A DNA stretch of 36,110 nucleotides. It comes from SIG452 sp045631485 (GTDB lineage: Bacteria; Bacillota; Clostridia; UMGS1840). This document shows positions 1-7,712 of this stretch, one piece after another. How positions within the stretch are numbered: the stretch's first letter is position 1; each line of letters opens with the position of its first letter. Under the pieces are notes generated by a model. That model searched no databases. It worked only from the letters and a program-made list of their open reading frames with translations, and had not been told where the DNA came from. The position numbers and the translations under genes were made by a program. The stretch lies in the NCBI GenBank assembly GCA_045631485.1, contig JAZQUU010000013.1, forward strand, positions 1-36,110, given 5' to 3'.

Positions 1-168
1 CCGGTTGGTTTGGTGTATATCGGCATTTCCACCCGTGAAAAAACCGATGCCGTTCGGTTTAATTTTGTGGGAAACCGTGACAAAATCCGTCAGTTATCTG
101 TGAAAAATGCGTTGCATCTGGTGTTAGGGACCTCTCAAAAATTAGCGGATGCGAGTGCCAAAGAATAA
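1..168 (+). CDS. cinA: CinA-family protein, C-terminal end (partial)
   Basis: Frame 1 is open from the window edge to a TAA at 166-168 and gives the last 55 residues of a protein. The segment starts with PVGLVYIGIS and continues with an F-x-G-x-R-x-x-I-R pattern and a helical tail. This is the usual end of the CinA C-terminal (nicotinamide-nucleotide amidase, PncC-like) domain. The enzyme deamidates NMN in pyridine nucleotide salvage. Position supports the call, because cinA directly precedes recA in many Bacillota. The N-terminal MoCF-like domain, if present, lies outside the window, so a stand-alone PncC cannot be excluded. Confidence 0.8.
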   Translation, partial: PVGLVYIGISTREKTDAVRFNFVGNRDKIRQLSVKNALHLVLGTSQKLADASAKE

Positions 169-174
169 AAAATA

Positions 175-186
175 GAACATTTGTTC
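175..186. promoter_or_regulatory. LexA (SOS) box upstream of recA
   Basis: GAACATTTGTTC is a perfect GAAC-N4-GTTC palindrome, the core of the Gram-positive LexA/DinR operator. It lies 20 bp upstream of the recA -35 element and just after the cinA stop codon. It implies SOS-inducible recA and predicts that a LexA homologue is encoded elsewhere. Confidence 0.85.
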
Positions 187-206
187 GATTTTTTTATCAA
201 AATCTA

Positions 207-234
207 TTGACTTTTGAAATTTTTTTGTTATAAT
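207..234 (+). promoter_or_regulatory. recA promoter, sigma-A type
   Basis: TTGACT (207-212) and TATAAT (229-234) are separated by 16 bp. The start codon of recA is about 55 bp downstream of the -10 element. The LexA box lies directly upstream. Confidence 0.85.
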
Positions 235-288
235 GTGGTTAGAAATAACGAATAACAAGAAAATTGTTGAAAGGATGGAATCTGCAAG

Positions 289-1296
289 ATGGATATGGAA
301 TTGGACAAACGCAAAGAAGACCGCCAGAAAGCCTTAGCGGCTGCCATGGCGCAATTAGATAAACAATTCGGGAAAGGCACCGTAATGCGTCTTGGTGAAA
401 ATCTTTCCATGGATGTGGACGTGATTCCCACCGGGATTATGACCTTAGACCGTGCAACCGGTGTTGGCGGCGTTCCCAGAGGTCGTGTGATTGAGATTTA
501 CGGACCCGAAAGTTCGGGGAAAACCACAGTTGCTTTAACCATTATTGCAGAAGCGCAGAAAAACGGCGGAGAAGCCGCTTTTATCGATGCGGAACACGCT
601 TTGGACCCCATTTATGCAAAACGGTTGGGCGTGGATATTGATTCCCTGCTCATTTCTCAGCCAGACACGGGAGAGCAGGCTTTGGAAATTACCGAAGCTC
701 TGGTTCGCAGTAATGCATTGGATGTTATCGTAATCGACTCGGTTGCAGCCTTGGTACCCCGTCAGGAAATTGAGGGGGATATGGGGGATTCTCATGTGGG
801 TCTTCAGGCAAGGCTGATGTCTCAGGCACTTCGTAAATTGACCAGCGTTATCAATAAAACCAAAACCACCACCATTTTTATCAATCAGCTTCGTGAAAAA
901 GTGGGCGTGATGTTCGGTAATCCCGAAACCACCACAGGGGGACGGGCATTGAAATTCTATTCCTCTATGAGATTGGATGTGCGCCGTTCCGAGGCGATTA
1001 AAAACGGTACCGATATTATCGGGAACAAGGTAAAAGTAAAAGTGGTGAAAAATAAAGTTGCGCCCCCGTTTAAAGATGCGGAATTTGATATTCTCTACGG
1101 AGAAGGTATTTCCAAAAACGGTATGTTATTGGATTTAGGCGTGGAAGCAGGCGTTGTGGAAAAAAGCGGTGCCTGGTACAACTACGGGGAAATGCGCTTA
1201 GGTCAGGGCAGAGAAAACGCTCGTATCTACTTAAAAGAAAATCCCGAACTTGCCAAGGAAATTGAAGAAAAAATCCGTGACGGTTGGGATGACTAA
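289..1296 (+). CDS. recA: Recombinase RecA
   Basis: RecA is the ATP-dependent strand-exchange protein that also triggers LexA autocleavage. The 335-residue product is close to the usual 340-350. Walker A GPESSGKTT is at residues 72-80. The FINQLREKVGVMFGNPETT stretch (loop L2 region) and GGRALKFYSSMRLDVRR follow in family order. The C-terminal tail is short and acidic (EEKIRDGWDD). The start ATG at 289 follows AAAGGATGG at a rather long spacing. A second in-frame ATG at 295 is also possible. The gene is monocistronic from the SOS-boxed promoter and ends at a bidirectional terminator. recX does not follow it. Confidence 0.98.
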   Translation: MDMELDKRKEDRQKALAAAMAQLDKQFGKGTVMRLGENLSMDVDVIPTGIMTLDRATGVGGVPRGRVIEIYGPESSGKTTVALTIIAEAQKNGGEAAFIDAEHALDPIYAKRLGVDIDSLLISQPDTGEQALEITEALVRSNALDVIVIDSVAALVPRQEIEGDMGDSHVGLQARLMSQALRKLTSVINKTKTTTIFINQLREKVGVMFGNPETTTGGRALKFYSSMRLDVRRSEAIKNGTDIIGNKVKVKVVKNKVAPPFKDAEFDILYGEGISKNGMLLDLGVEAGVVEKSGAWYNYGEMRLGQGRENARIYLKENPELAKEIEEKIRDGWDD

Positions 1297-1320
1297 AAAT
1301 ATCGATATATAAAGATATAT

Positions 1321-1355
1321 AAAAAAGGTTTCTGCAATTTGCAGAAACCTTTTTG
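1321..1355. terminator. Bidirectional terminator between recA and ribU
   Basis: GGTTTCTGCA (1327-1336) pairs perfectly with TGCAGAAACC (1340-1349) around a 3-nt loop. It is flanked by six A residues on the left and a T run on the right, so it can stop both convergent genes. Confidence 0.9.
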
Positions 1356-1357
1356 TT

Positions 1358-1945
1358 TTAATTTCGTTTTCCGAAAAATAAGGGGGAAAGTCTTTTATAA
1401 AGGACAAATGTGAGTGCCACATTTAAGAGTCCTTTTATTAATGTAAAGGGGAAATTCATATAAATGAGCGCACCCCATAAATCTTTCACGGCGGGGTTAA
1501 TCGCCTGATACATTTTGATAATGACCTCCATGGGCATCATGGTGGTATACATGGGATACACAATATAATAATTGGTGAAGATTCCCACAATTGCCATCAC
1601 AAACGCTCCTGCAAGGGAGCCGATTAAGGCACTTTTTTTATTTCGCTTGATCTGATAAAGCCACGCTGCCGGAACCACGAATAACACGCTCAATAGAAAA
1701 TTAGAGGTGGCGCCGACCCATCCTGCAGTGCCAAAAAACAGATTGAAAATGTTTTTCATAAAGCAGACTGCAATGCCGTACCAGGGGCCGAATGCAAATC
1801 CTGCAAGCAATACCGGCAAATCGGAAAAATCCAACTTGATGAATGCGGGCATCCAGGGACCTGATAATCCGATAAAGGAGAGCACAATGGACACGGCGGC
1901 AAGTAACGCCGTTACGGTGAGTTTTCTTGTTTTAAGGTGAGACAT
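1358..1945 (-). CDS. ribU: Riboflavin ECF transporter S component RibU
   Basis: This is an integral membrane protein of about 195 residues with five to six hydrophobic segments. It carries the KLDFSDLPVLLAGFAFGP signature (residues about 38-53), which is typical of RibU, the substrate-binding S component of energy-coupling factor vitamin transporters. It works with shared EcfA/A'/T subunits encoded elsewhere. An upstream ATG at 1969 lies inside the riboswitch P1 strand, so the start is set at ATG 1945, preceded by AAAGGA about 11 nt upstream. The FMN riboswitch directly upstream independently supports riboflavin as substrate. The gene follows cdaR on the same strand and ends at the shared terminator with recA. 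Confidence 0.93.
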   Translation of the reverse strand: MSHLKTRKLTVTALLAAVSIVLSFIGLSGPWMPAFIKLDFSDLPVLLAGFAFGPWYGIAVCFMKNIFNLFFGTAGWVGATSNFLLSVLFVVPAAWLYQIKRNKKSALIGSLAGAFVMAIVGIFTNYYIVYPMYTTMMPMEVIIKMYQAINPAVKDLWGALIYMNFPFTLIKGLLNVALTFVLYKRLSPLFFGKRN

Positions 1946-1960
1946 AATGATAATTTTCCT

Positions 1961-2076
1961 TTCTTTCATCCTGACTGTAACGGTCGGTATCGGAGTTTCA
2001 CCGATTCAGCTCTTTCTCTCACAAAAAGCTCGTGGACTTTACCACCGGTCGGGAATTTCACCCTGCCCTGAAAGTA
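1961..2076 (-). promoter_or_regulatory. FMN riboswitch (RFN element) controlling ribU
   Basis: Read on the minus strand this is a classic RFN element. It has AGGGCAGGGTGAAATTCCC, then GACCGGTGGT, AGTCCACGAGC, CGGTGAAACTCCG, ACCGACCGTTACAGT and a closing AGTCAGGATG. P1 is closed by CTTTC (2074-2070) with GAAAG (1967-1963). The 3' P1 strand runs straight into the AAAGGA ribosome binding site of ribU and I see no hairpin with a T run. Control is therefore more likely by sequestering the ribosome binding site than by termination (inference). Confidence 0.95.
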
Positions 2077-2097
2077 TATTTTATTTTTTTTGCGATA

Positions 2098-3036
2098 TTA
2101 TTCTGCGTTCACTTCCAGAAGAAGAGGCTCTTCGTTGGTGCGAATCACATTTTTGGGTAATTGCAGAGATACCACATACGATTTTTGGGGATTTTCTCTG
2201 TCGTAGGAGATGCTTCCGTTTAGCTGAGTGATTTTGTTTAAATCAGCTTCGCTTCCTGCAATTTCCACTTCGTTTTTCGATAAGGTGTATTGTTCCCGAA
2301 TGCTTTCGGGCAAATCAGTCATAGAAACGGGGACGGTTTTTCTTTTCAAAACAGGCACCTTTACGCTGATTGCTTCATCGGTTACCGAGAGGAATTTATC
2401 CATTACTTCCTCTCCCTCGGCGTTCACGGCAACGCCTGCAAACTGACCGTTGATATCGGAGGTAACATCCGTCATATCCAGATGCACCACGATTTCGTGA
2501 ATATTTTTTTCCACCAGTTCGGGAACCTTAATGGTTGCTTCCTTGGGAGAAATCGACACATTCTTTGCATCAATATAATAATCCTTTGCCATATTTCCGT
2601 CATAAGAAATACGGATGGGTTTTCTCACGGTGATAATACGGTCCACATACAAGGATACATTGGCAGGGCTTTTGGAAATAATCGCCACATTGGGGTCACT
2701 GGTGCGAACACGGATGGGCAATGTGTGATCCCCTGCATCCTTGGAATTGGAAACATCCACATAAGCGCTCAGAGAAGCGTGGTCAAAGGAGTTTAAGTAG
2801 GTACGCTTGGTGGAAATGGTCACATTGGTGCTTAAGTTGGCAGGGGGATTGGAAATCACAAATCCTTCGTTATTGATGCCTGCTTCTCCCGTGATGGTAA
2901 CGGGAACTTCAAACACATCATAGCTGATTTCGGGATTCTGCGCCAACTGAACGAAGGCCCACAACAAAATAGCAATAATTAACGAAAACACTTTCAGCAT
3001 AGTGTTTCGCTTGATTGCTTCCAGAATTTTTTTCAT
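2098..3036 (-). CDS. cdaR: YbbR-domain protein CdaR, regulator of CdaA
   Basis: The 312-residue protein has a short cytoplasmic N terminus, one membrane segment (about residues 14-32, SLIIAILLWAFVQL) and an extracytoplasmic part made of repeated beta-rich YbbR-like units. Two of these units contain PVTITG and PIRVRT-type strands. CdaR binds and modulates the membrane diadenylate cyclase CdaA. Here it directly follows cdaA, 34 bp downstream. The ATG at 3036 has AGGAGG 7 nt upstream. The usual third operon member, glmM, does not follow. The next gene on this strand is riboswitch-controlled ribU. Confidence 0.9.
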   Translation of the reverse strand: MKKILEAIKRNTMLKVFSLIIAILLWAFVQLAQNPEISYDVFEVPVTITGEAGINNEGFVISNPPANLSTNVTISTKRTYLNSFDHASLSAYVDVSNSKDAGDHTLPIRVRTSDPNVAIISKSPANVSLYVDRIITVRKPIRISYDGNMAKDYYIDAKNVSISPKEATIKVPELVEKNIHEIVVHLDMTDVTSDINGQFAGVAVNAEGEEVMDKFLSVTDEAISVKVPVLKRKTVPVSMTDLPESIREQYTLSKNEVEIAGSEADLNKITQLNGSISYDRENPQKSYVVSLQLPKNVIRTNEEPLLLEVNAE

Positions 3037-3070
3037 GTGGGAACCTCCTGTCTTTTCAGATTTTTAACTC

Positions 3071-3922
3071 TTATTTTTTCTTGATTTTTCTGACCATTTT
3101 CTTTAAGTTGGTCTGTTTCTGACCTTCTTCTTTTAAAAGGAGCTTGGTCAACGCCTCTTTTAAAACGGCGGGGCTTAAGTTTCTGGTTAAACCACCGTTA
3201 CAAGCCAACGAAATTTTACCTGTTTCTTCGGAAACGATTACCGAAATACAATCGCTGCTTTCGGTGATGCCCAAGCCTGCACGATGACGGGTGCCAAGCT
3301 CGGATTCCAAACTGTCGTTCTGTGAAAGGGGCAAAAAGCAGGATGCCGCTTTCACTTTCCCGTCTCCGATAATTACCGCACCGTCGTGCAAGGGAGCTTT
3401 GGGATAGAAAATATTATTTAAAAGTTCAGAGGAAACATCTGCATTCAGCGGAATTCCTGTGCCGATAATGTCACCGATTCGGGTGTTTCTTTCAATAATG
3501 ATTAAAGCACCGATTTTCTTTTCCGCCAATGCTTTTGCGGAATTGGTCACCGAATCAATCATTTTATGAGTGGGGCTTGTGGCTTCGTCACCTTCAAAAT
3601 TAAAGAGGGAAACACCGCTTTTTCCCACACGAGCCAATGCGGCACGAATTTCCGGCTGGAACAGAACAAACACTGCCAAAAGACCAACCTGCATCATATT
3701 TTGCAAGATAAAATTTAAGGTGTTCAGTTTAAAGATTTCCGATAACTGCACAAACACCATTAAAAAGACAATCCCTTTTAATACCTGCACGGCTCTGGTG
3801 TTTTTAAAGAATTTTGCCACCTGATAAATTAAGTATGCCACGATGGCAATATCGATATAATCAGTCAAACGGATGGTGGATAAAATATTAAGACCTGATG
3901 TAAAAGCAACGTCAAACGGCAC
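3071..3922 (-). CDS. cdaA: Diadenylate cyclase CdaA
   Basis: CdaA makes cyclic di-AMP from two ATP at the membrane. The 283-residue product has three hydrophobic segments in residues 1-90, then a DAC domain. The DAC domain carries the catalytic DGA motif (residues 180-182, in LHDGAVII) and RHRAG (212-216). The start is GTG at 3922, with GGAGGT 8 nt upstream. It is the first gene of a cdaA-cdaR pair behind a clear promoter. Length and motif order match the family, so the enzyme should be active. c-di-AMP normally controls potassium uptake, osmolyte balance and cell-wall homeostasis in Bacillota. Confidence 0.95.
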   Translation of the reverse strand: MPFDVAFTSGLNILSTIRLTDYIDIAIVAYLIYQVAKFFKNTRAVQVLKGIVFLMVFVQLSEIFKLNTLNFILQNMMQVGLLAVFVLFQPEIRAALARVGKSGVSLFNFEGDEATSPTHKMIDSVTNSAKALAEKKIGALIIIERNTRIGDIIGTGIPLNADVSSELLNNIFYPKAPLHDGAVIIGDGKVKAASCFLPLSQNDSLESELGTRHRAGLGITESSDCISVIVSEETGKISLACNGGLTRNLSPAVLKEALTKLLLKEEGQKQTNLKKMVRKIKKK

Positions 3923-3977
3923 GTTTGTTCACCTCCAATCATTGATTTATCATATTACAATAGACTTTCTCTTATCT

Positions 3978-4006
3978 ATTATACTACCTTTATTAAAAAA
4001 AGTCAC
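3978..4006 (-). promoter_or_regulatory. cdaA promoter
   Basis: On the minus strand GTGACT (4006-4001) and TATAAT (3983-3978) are separated by 17 bp. This places transcription start about 50 bp upstream of the cdaA GTG. The intergenic region 3923-4116 is divergent with murA, for which I could not find an equally good promoter. Confidence 0.75.
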
Positions 4007-4116
4007 GAAAAAGGTTCAAAAAAATTTTTACATTTTTGTTACAATTCCCGTGGGTATGATTTTTTCTTCACAGGTCATACTATGTTTGAATGAAAAATTG
4101 ATTGGAGAATCAAACG

Positions 4117-5370
4117 GTGCCAAACATTAAAATTACAGGAAAACACGCCTTGTGCGGGGAAGTGAACATCGGCGGTTCCAAAAATGCGGCTCTTCCCATT
4201 TTAGCGGCAACTCTTTTGTCGGATGAGCCTTGCAATATCCGCAATGTGCCGCAGATTACAGACATTTTTAATATGAAAAGTTTGCTTTTGGAGACGGGCA
4301 AACAAAGCAAATTTCAACGGGAAATATTTCTCACGGAGACCTCGTCGGAATTATCTCCCTTTGCCCCCTATCATATCACCAATCGGTTGCGGGCGTCCTT
4401 TCTGGTGGCGGGGCCTTTGCTTGCCAAAACGGGTTATGCGAGAGTGAGTTACCCGGGAGGATGCCCCATCGGGGCAAGACCTGTGGATTTGCATTTAAAG
4501 GGTTTTGAAAAACTGGGAGCCTCAATTCACACCGAAAACGGCTATATTGCCATCCGAGCAGAGAAGCTTCGGGGAAATAAAATTTATCTGGATTTTCCCA
4601 GCGTGGGTGCCACGGAAAATCTGATGATGGCGGCAACCCTTGCCAAGGGTACCACGGTGATTGAAAATGCCGCCGCAGAGCCTGAAATTTCTGATCTTGC
4701 AGGCTTTTTAAACAAGATGGGAGCGCAGGTGGAGGGAGCGGGGAGCGACACGATTACCGTTCACGGTGTCGCCAAGCTTTTCGGATGTGAGTATTCGGTG
4801 ATTCCCGACCGTATTGAAGCAGGCACCTATCTGATTGCGGCGGCGGCAACGGGCGGGAAAATCACCGTCACCGATGTGATAGCAGAACACTTAAATCCCG
4901 TCATTGCGAAATTGCGGGAAACGGGAACTCATATCATTGTGAAAGAAAACTCGGTAACGGCAGAGGGGAAAACGGGCTATAAGGCCGTGGATATTAAAAC
5001 AATGCCTCATCCCGGGTTTCCCACGGATTTGCAGGCACAGTTCTGTGCGTTGCTTTCGGGGGCGAAAGGAACTTCTGTGATTACCGAAACTATTTTTGAG
5101 AATCGTTTTATGCATATCGGGGAATTAAAACGGTTGGGTGCCAAAATTATCACGGAAGGCAGAACTGCCATTATTGAAGGCACAAAGAATTTAAACGGTG
5201 CACAGGTGGTTGCCGCTGATTTAAGAGGCTCTGCCGCCCTGGTGATTGCGGGACTAATGGCAGAGGGAACCACCATTTTGGAGGATGGGGGACATCTGTT
5301 TCGCGGATATTATCGTATGATTGAAAATTTAAAATCGTTGGGCGCCTGCATTGAGCTCATAGAATTTTAA
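4117..5370 (+). CDS. murA: UDP-N-acetylglucosamine 1-carboxyvinyltransferase MurA
   Basis: MurA transfers enolpyruvate from PEP to UDP-GlcNAc, the first committed step of peptidoglycan synthesis. The 417-residue protein has GGSKNAALPILAA at the N terminus (Lys22 in the substrate site). It has the catalytic cysteine Cys116 in PGGCPIGARPVDLH, so it should be the fosfomycin-sensitive type. LRGSAALVIAGLMAEG is near the C terminus. I chose GTG 4117 because GGAG lies 9 nt upstream. A TTG at 4102 would sit on top of that ribosome binding site. The gene stands alone, divergent from cdaA, and ends in a terminator. Confidence 0.96.
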   Translation: MPNIKITGKHALCGEVNIGGSKNAALPILAATLLSDEPCNIRNVPQITDIFNMKSLLLETGKQSKFQREIFLTETSSELSPFAPYHITNRLRASFLVAGPLLAKTGYARVSYPGGCPIGARPVDLHLKGFEKLGASIHTENGYIAIRAEKLRGNKIYLDFPSVGATENLMMAATLAKGTTVIENAAAEPEISDLAGFLNKMGAQVEGAGSDTITVHGVAKLFGCEYSVIPDRIEAGTYLIAAAATGGKITVTDVIAEHLNPVIAKLRETGTHIIVKENSVTAEGKTGYKAVDIKTMPHPGFPTDLQAQFCALLSGAKGTSVITETIFENRFMHIGELKRLGAKIITEGRTAIIEGTKNLNGAQVVAADLRGSAALVIAGLMAEGTTILEDGGHLFRGYYRMIENLKSLGACIELIEF

Positions 5371-5373
5371 CAC

Positions 5374-5404
5374 AAAAAAAGACTGCAAAAGCAGTCTTTT
5401 TTTT
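5374..5404. terminator. Bidirectional terminator between murA and acpP
   Basis: AAAAAAGACTGC, an AAAA loop and GCAGTCTTTTTTTT form a 12-bp hairpin with A and T runs on the two sides. It serves convergent murA (+) and acpP (-). Confidence 0.9.
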
Positions 5405-5422
5405 ACTATATTTTTGCGTTTG

Positions 5423-5647
5423 TTACGCATTTTCTTTTAAGTAGTTTACCACATCGGAAACGGTGCTGATTTTTTCAGCCGCATCGTCGGGAATGTCAAT
5501 TCCGAATTCATCGGAAAATGCCATTACCAGTTCCACAACGTCTAAAGAGTCTGCACCCAAATCATCCACTAAAGCAGCATCGGGGGTAACTTTATCTTCG
5601 TCGATTCCCAACTGGTCCACGATAATTTCTTTTACCTTATCAAACAT
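5423..5647 (-). CDS. acpP: Acyl carrier protein
   Basis: The 74-residue acidic protein has the phosphopantetheine attachment site GADSLDVVELVMA, with Ser34 as the modified residue. The other family features are the VTPDAALVDDLGADSLD helix boundary and the IPDDAAEKISTV segment. It carries growing acyl chains for fatty acid and phospholipid synthesis. The reading frame extends upstream to 5734, but ATG 5647 is the start because AGGAGG lies 12 nt before it and homology begins at MFDKVKEII. It lies 52 bp downstream of plsX in the same direction, a common pairing since PlsX uses acyl-ACP. Confidence 0.97.
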   Translation of the reverse strand: MFDKVKEIIVDQLGIDEDKVTPDAALVDDLGADSLDVVELVMAFSDEFGIDIPDDAAEKISTVSDVVNYLKENA

Positions 5648-5699
5648 ATTGCGATTTATCCTCCTTTGTATCGGTATCTGTTTTTCACGATAGAGAAAA

Positions 5700-6692
5700 T
5701 TAGGAAAGGTGATTGCGAATTTTTCCGCAAACATCCTTTTCGGTTAAGGCGGCGGCAAATAAAATTGCATTTTTGTATGCAATTCTGTCGGAATTGCCGT
5801 GTGCCTTTACCACGGGAGCATTCAAGCCCAACAAGGGAGCGCCCCCCACTTCTTTGGCATCCATCATTTTTTTCACGCGGGAAAGACCCGGTTTTAAAAT
5901 AGCGGCTGCCAGTTTGGTAAAGATATTCTGATAGAACACATCTTTTAAGAAATAAAACAGCGTCTGTGCAGTTCCTTCCAAGGTTTTTAAGGCGATATTA
6001 CCTGTCCAGCCATCGGAAACAAGCACTTCGGCGTCTCCGTTTAACACATCACGGGCTTCAATGTTGCCCACAAAGCACACGGAAGCCTCTTGCTGCAACA
6101 GTTTATGTGCTTCCACCACGGTGGAGGTTCCTTTATGATGCTCCACGCCGATATTGATAAGACCTGCCTTGGGGTTTTTGATGCCTAAAATTTCTTTGGC
6201 ATACACGGTGCCCATCATAGCAAACTGAGGATAAAACTCGGGTTTGCATTCCGCATTGGCACCCACGTCCACAATCACGGCTTTCCCTTTTTTGGTGGGG
6301 ATGGTGGGGCAAAGAGCCGCACGCTTGATGCCGCGGATTCGTTTAATGATGAGGGTTGCACCGGTTAAAACCGCACCGGTGTTGCCGGCACTCACAAAGG
6401 CATCGCCCTGCTGCTCGCTGACCAGACGAAGCCCAACCACCAAAGAAGAATCCTTCTTTTGCTTGATTGCGCCAATGGGGTCATCCTCGTTTTCCACAAT
6501 TTCTGTGGTTGCAACAAAGCTCATTCTATCGGGAATGCTATGTCCGGCATCTTGTAAGATTTTGCGAAACGCTTCTTCGTCGCCGGTAACAATCAGCTCC
6601 AAATCTTGCTTTTCTTCCAGGGCAGCCACGCATCCGAATAAAATTTCTTCCGGTGCATAATCGCCGCCGAAGCCGTCCACAACAATTCTCAT
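5700..6692 (-). CDS. plsX: Phosphate acyltransferase PlsX
   Basis: PlsX converts acyl-ACP to acyl-phosphate, the acyl donor for PlsY in phosphatidic acid synthesis. The 330-residue length is typical. The N-terminal signature reads VVDGFGGDYAP, a variant of the common VDAMGGDNAP. The SAGNTGAVLTGATLI segment and NIGVEHHKGT follow in family order. The start ATG at 6692 is preceded by AGGAGG 6 nt upstream. It forms a two-gene unit with acpP. In many Bacillota plsX follows fapR or rpmF, but here the upstream neighbour is prs. Confidence 0.95.
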   Translation of the reverse strand: MRIVVDGFGGDYAPEEILFGCVAALEEKQDLELIVTGDEEAFRKILQDAGHSIPDRMSFVATTEIVENEDDPIGAIKQKKDSSLVVGLRLVSEQQGDAFVSAGNTGAVLTGATLIIKRIRGIKRAALCPTIPTKKGKAVIVDVGANAECKPEFYPQFAMMGTVYAKEILGIKNPKAGLINIGVEHHKGTSTVVEAHKLLQQEASVCFVGNIEARDVLNGDAEVLVSDGWTGNIALKTLEGTAQTLFYFLKDVFYQNIFTKLAAAILKPGLSRVKKMMDAKEVGGAPLLGLNAPVVKAHGNSDRIAYKNAILFAAALTEKDVCGKIRNHLS

Positions 6693-6761
6693 AAGAGCCT
6701 CCTACTATGTATGAATGTTAGTTAATTTTATGGTATTCTTTTTGAAAAATACCCAACAGGA

Positions 6762-7712
6762 TTATACAAACAGAGTACTAACGGATAAATCTTCGTAGAT
6801 TCTGTCAATCGCTTCTGCAAACACATTTGCGGAAGAGAGCACAGTGATTTTATCCAGCATTTTTTCCGGGGGCAGGGGAATGGTATCTAAAATTACCATT
6901 TCTTCGATGGGAGATTCTTTGATTCTTTCGATTGCCGGGCCGGAGAATACTGCGTGAGAGCATCCCACGGTGATTTTCTTTGCGCCTCTTTCTTTTAAAG
7001 CCTGTGCCGCATGAACGATGGTGCCTGCGGTGTCAATCATATCATCAATCATGATAACGTTTTTGTCTTTGATATCGCCGATGATATTCATAACTTCGGA
7101 AACATTTGCTTTCGGACGGCGTTTATCGATAATTGCCATGGGAATGTCCAAACGTTCTGCATAATATCTTGCACGGGTAACGCTGCCAAGGTCGGGGGAA
7201 ACCATAACAGTATCTTCAGTATTGATATGTTCCGCAAAGTAAGGACATAAAATTGCGGAGCCCAGTAAATGGTCCACGGGAATGTTGAAGAAGCCCTGAA
7301 TCTGTGCAGCGTGTAAGTCCATGGTGAGCACTCTGTCTGCACCTGCTGCGGTGATTAAGTCTGCAACCAGTTTTGCAGAAATCGGGTCTCTTGCTTTTGC
7401 TTTTCTATCCTGACGTGCATATCCGAAATAAGGAATTACCGCAGTGATTCTGCCTGCGGAAGCACGTTTGAAAGCGTCAATCATGATTAAAAGTTCCATT
7501 AAATTGTCGTTTACGGGATTGCAGGTGGACTGCACCACGAAAACGTCGGAACCTCTGACGGTTTCAAAAATGTTTACGGAAATTTCGCCGTCGGAAAAAT
7601 GTTTTACAGAAGATTGTCCAACAGATAATCCCAGGTTGGAAGCAATTGCTTCTGCTAATTTCGGATTAGAGTTTGCTGAAAAAATTTTGATGTCTTTCCC
7701 GTGTGTAATCAT
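6762..7712 (-). CDS. prs: Ribose-phosphate pyrophosphokinase
   Basis: The enzyme makes PRPP from ribose-5-phosphate and ATP, feeding purine, pyrimidine, NAD, His and Trp synthesis. The 316 residues begin MITHGKDIKIFSANSNPKLA. They contain YFGYARQDRKAKARDPIS (ATP and flexible-loop region), the metal-binding MDLHAAQIQGFF and the PRPP-binding loop VIMIDDMIDTAGT. The frame runs open to 8045, but that extension is the glmU-like gene read in another frame. ATG 7712 overlaps the upstream stop codon as ATGA, so translation is probably coupled. AAAGGGG lies 11 nt upstream. The 4-nt overlap ties prs to the GlmU half-protein. Confidence 0.97.
   Translation of the reverse strand: MITHGKDIKIFSANSNPKLAEAIASNLGLSVGQSSVKHFSDGEISVNIFETVRGSDVFVVQSTCNPVNDNLMELLIMIDAFKRASAGRITAVIPYFGYARQDRKAKARDPISAKLVADLITAAGADRVLTMDLHAAQIQGFFNIPVDHLLGSAILCPYFAEHINTEDTVMVSPDLGSVTRARYYAERLDIPMAIIDKRRPKANVSEVMNIIGDIKDKNVIMIDDMIDTAGTIVHAAQALKERGAKKITVGCSHAVFSGPAIERIKESPIEEMVILDTIPLPPEKMLDKITVLSSANVFAEAIDRIYEDLSVSTLFV

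Noticed and set aside
1947..2231. 94-codon plus-strand frame
   Set aside because: It lies across the FMN riboswitch and the 3' end of cdaR on the other strand and has no recognisable protein.
4021..4116. murA promoter
   Set aside because: TTTACA (4027) and TATGAT (4055) are 22 bp apart and other pairings are weaker. No call is justified.
6721..6755. Terminator between prs and plsX
   Set aside because: GGTATT/AATACC can pair, but the loop region is A/T-rich and no T run follows on the minus strand.
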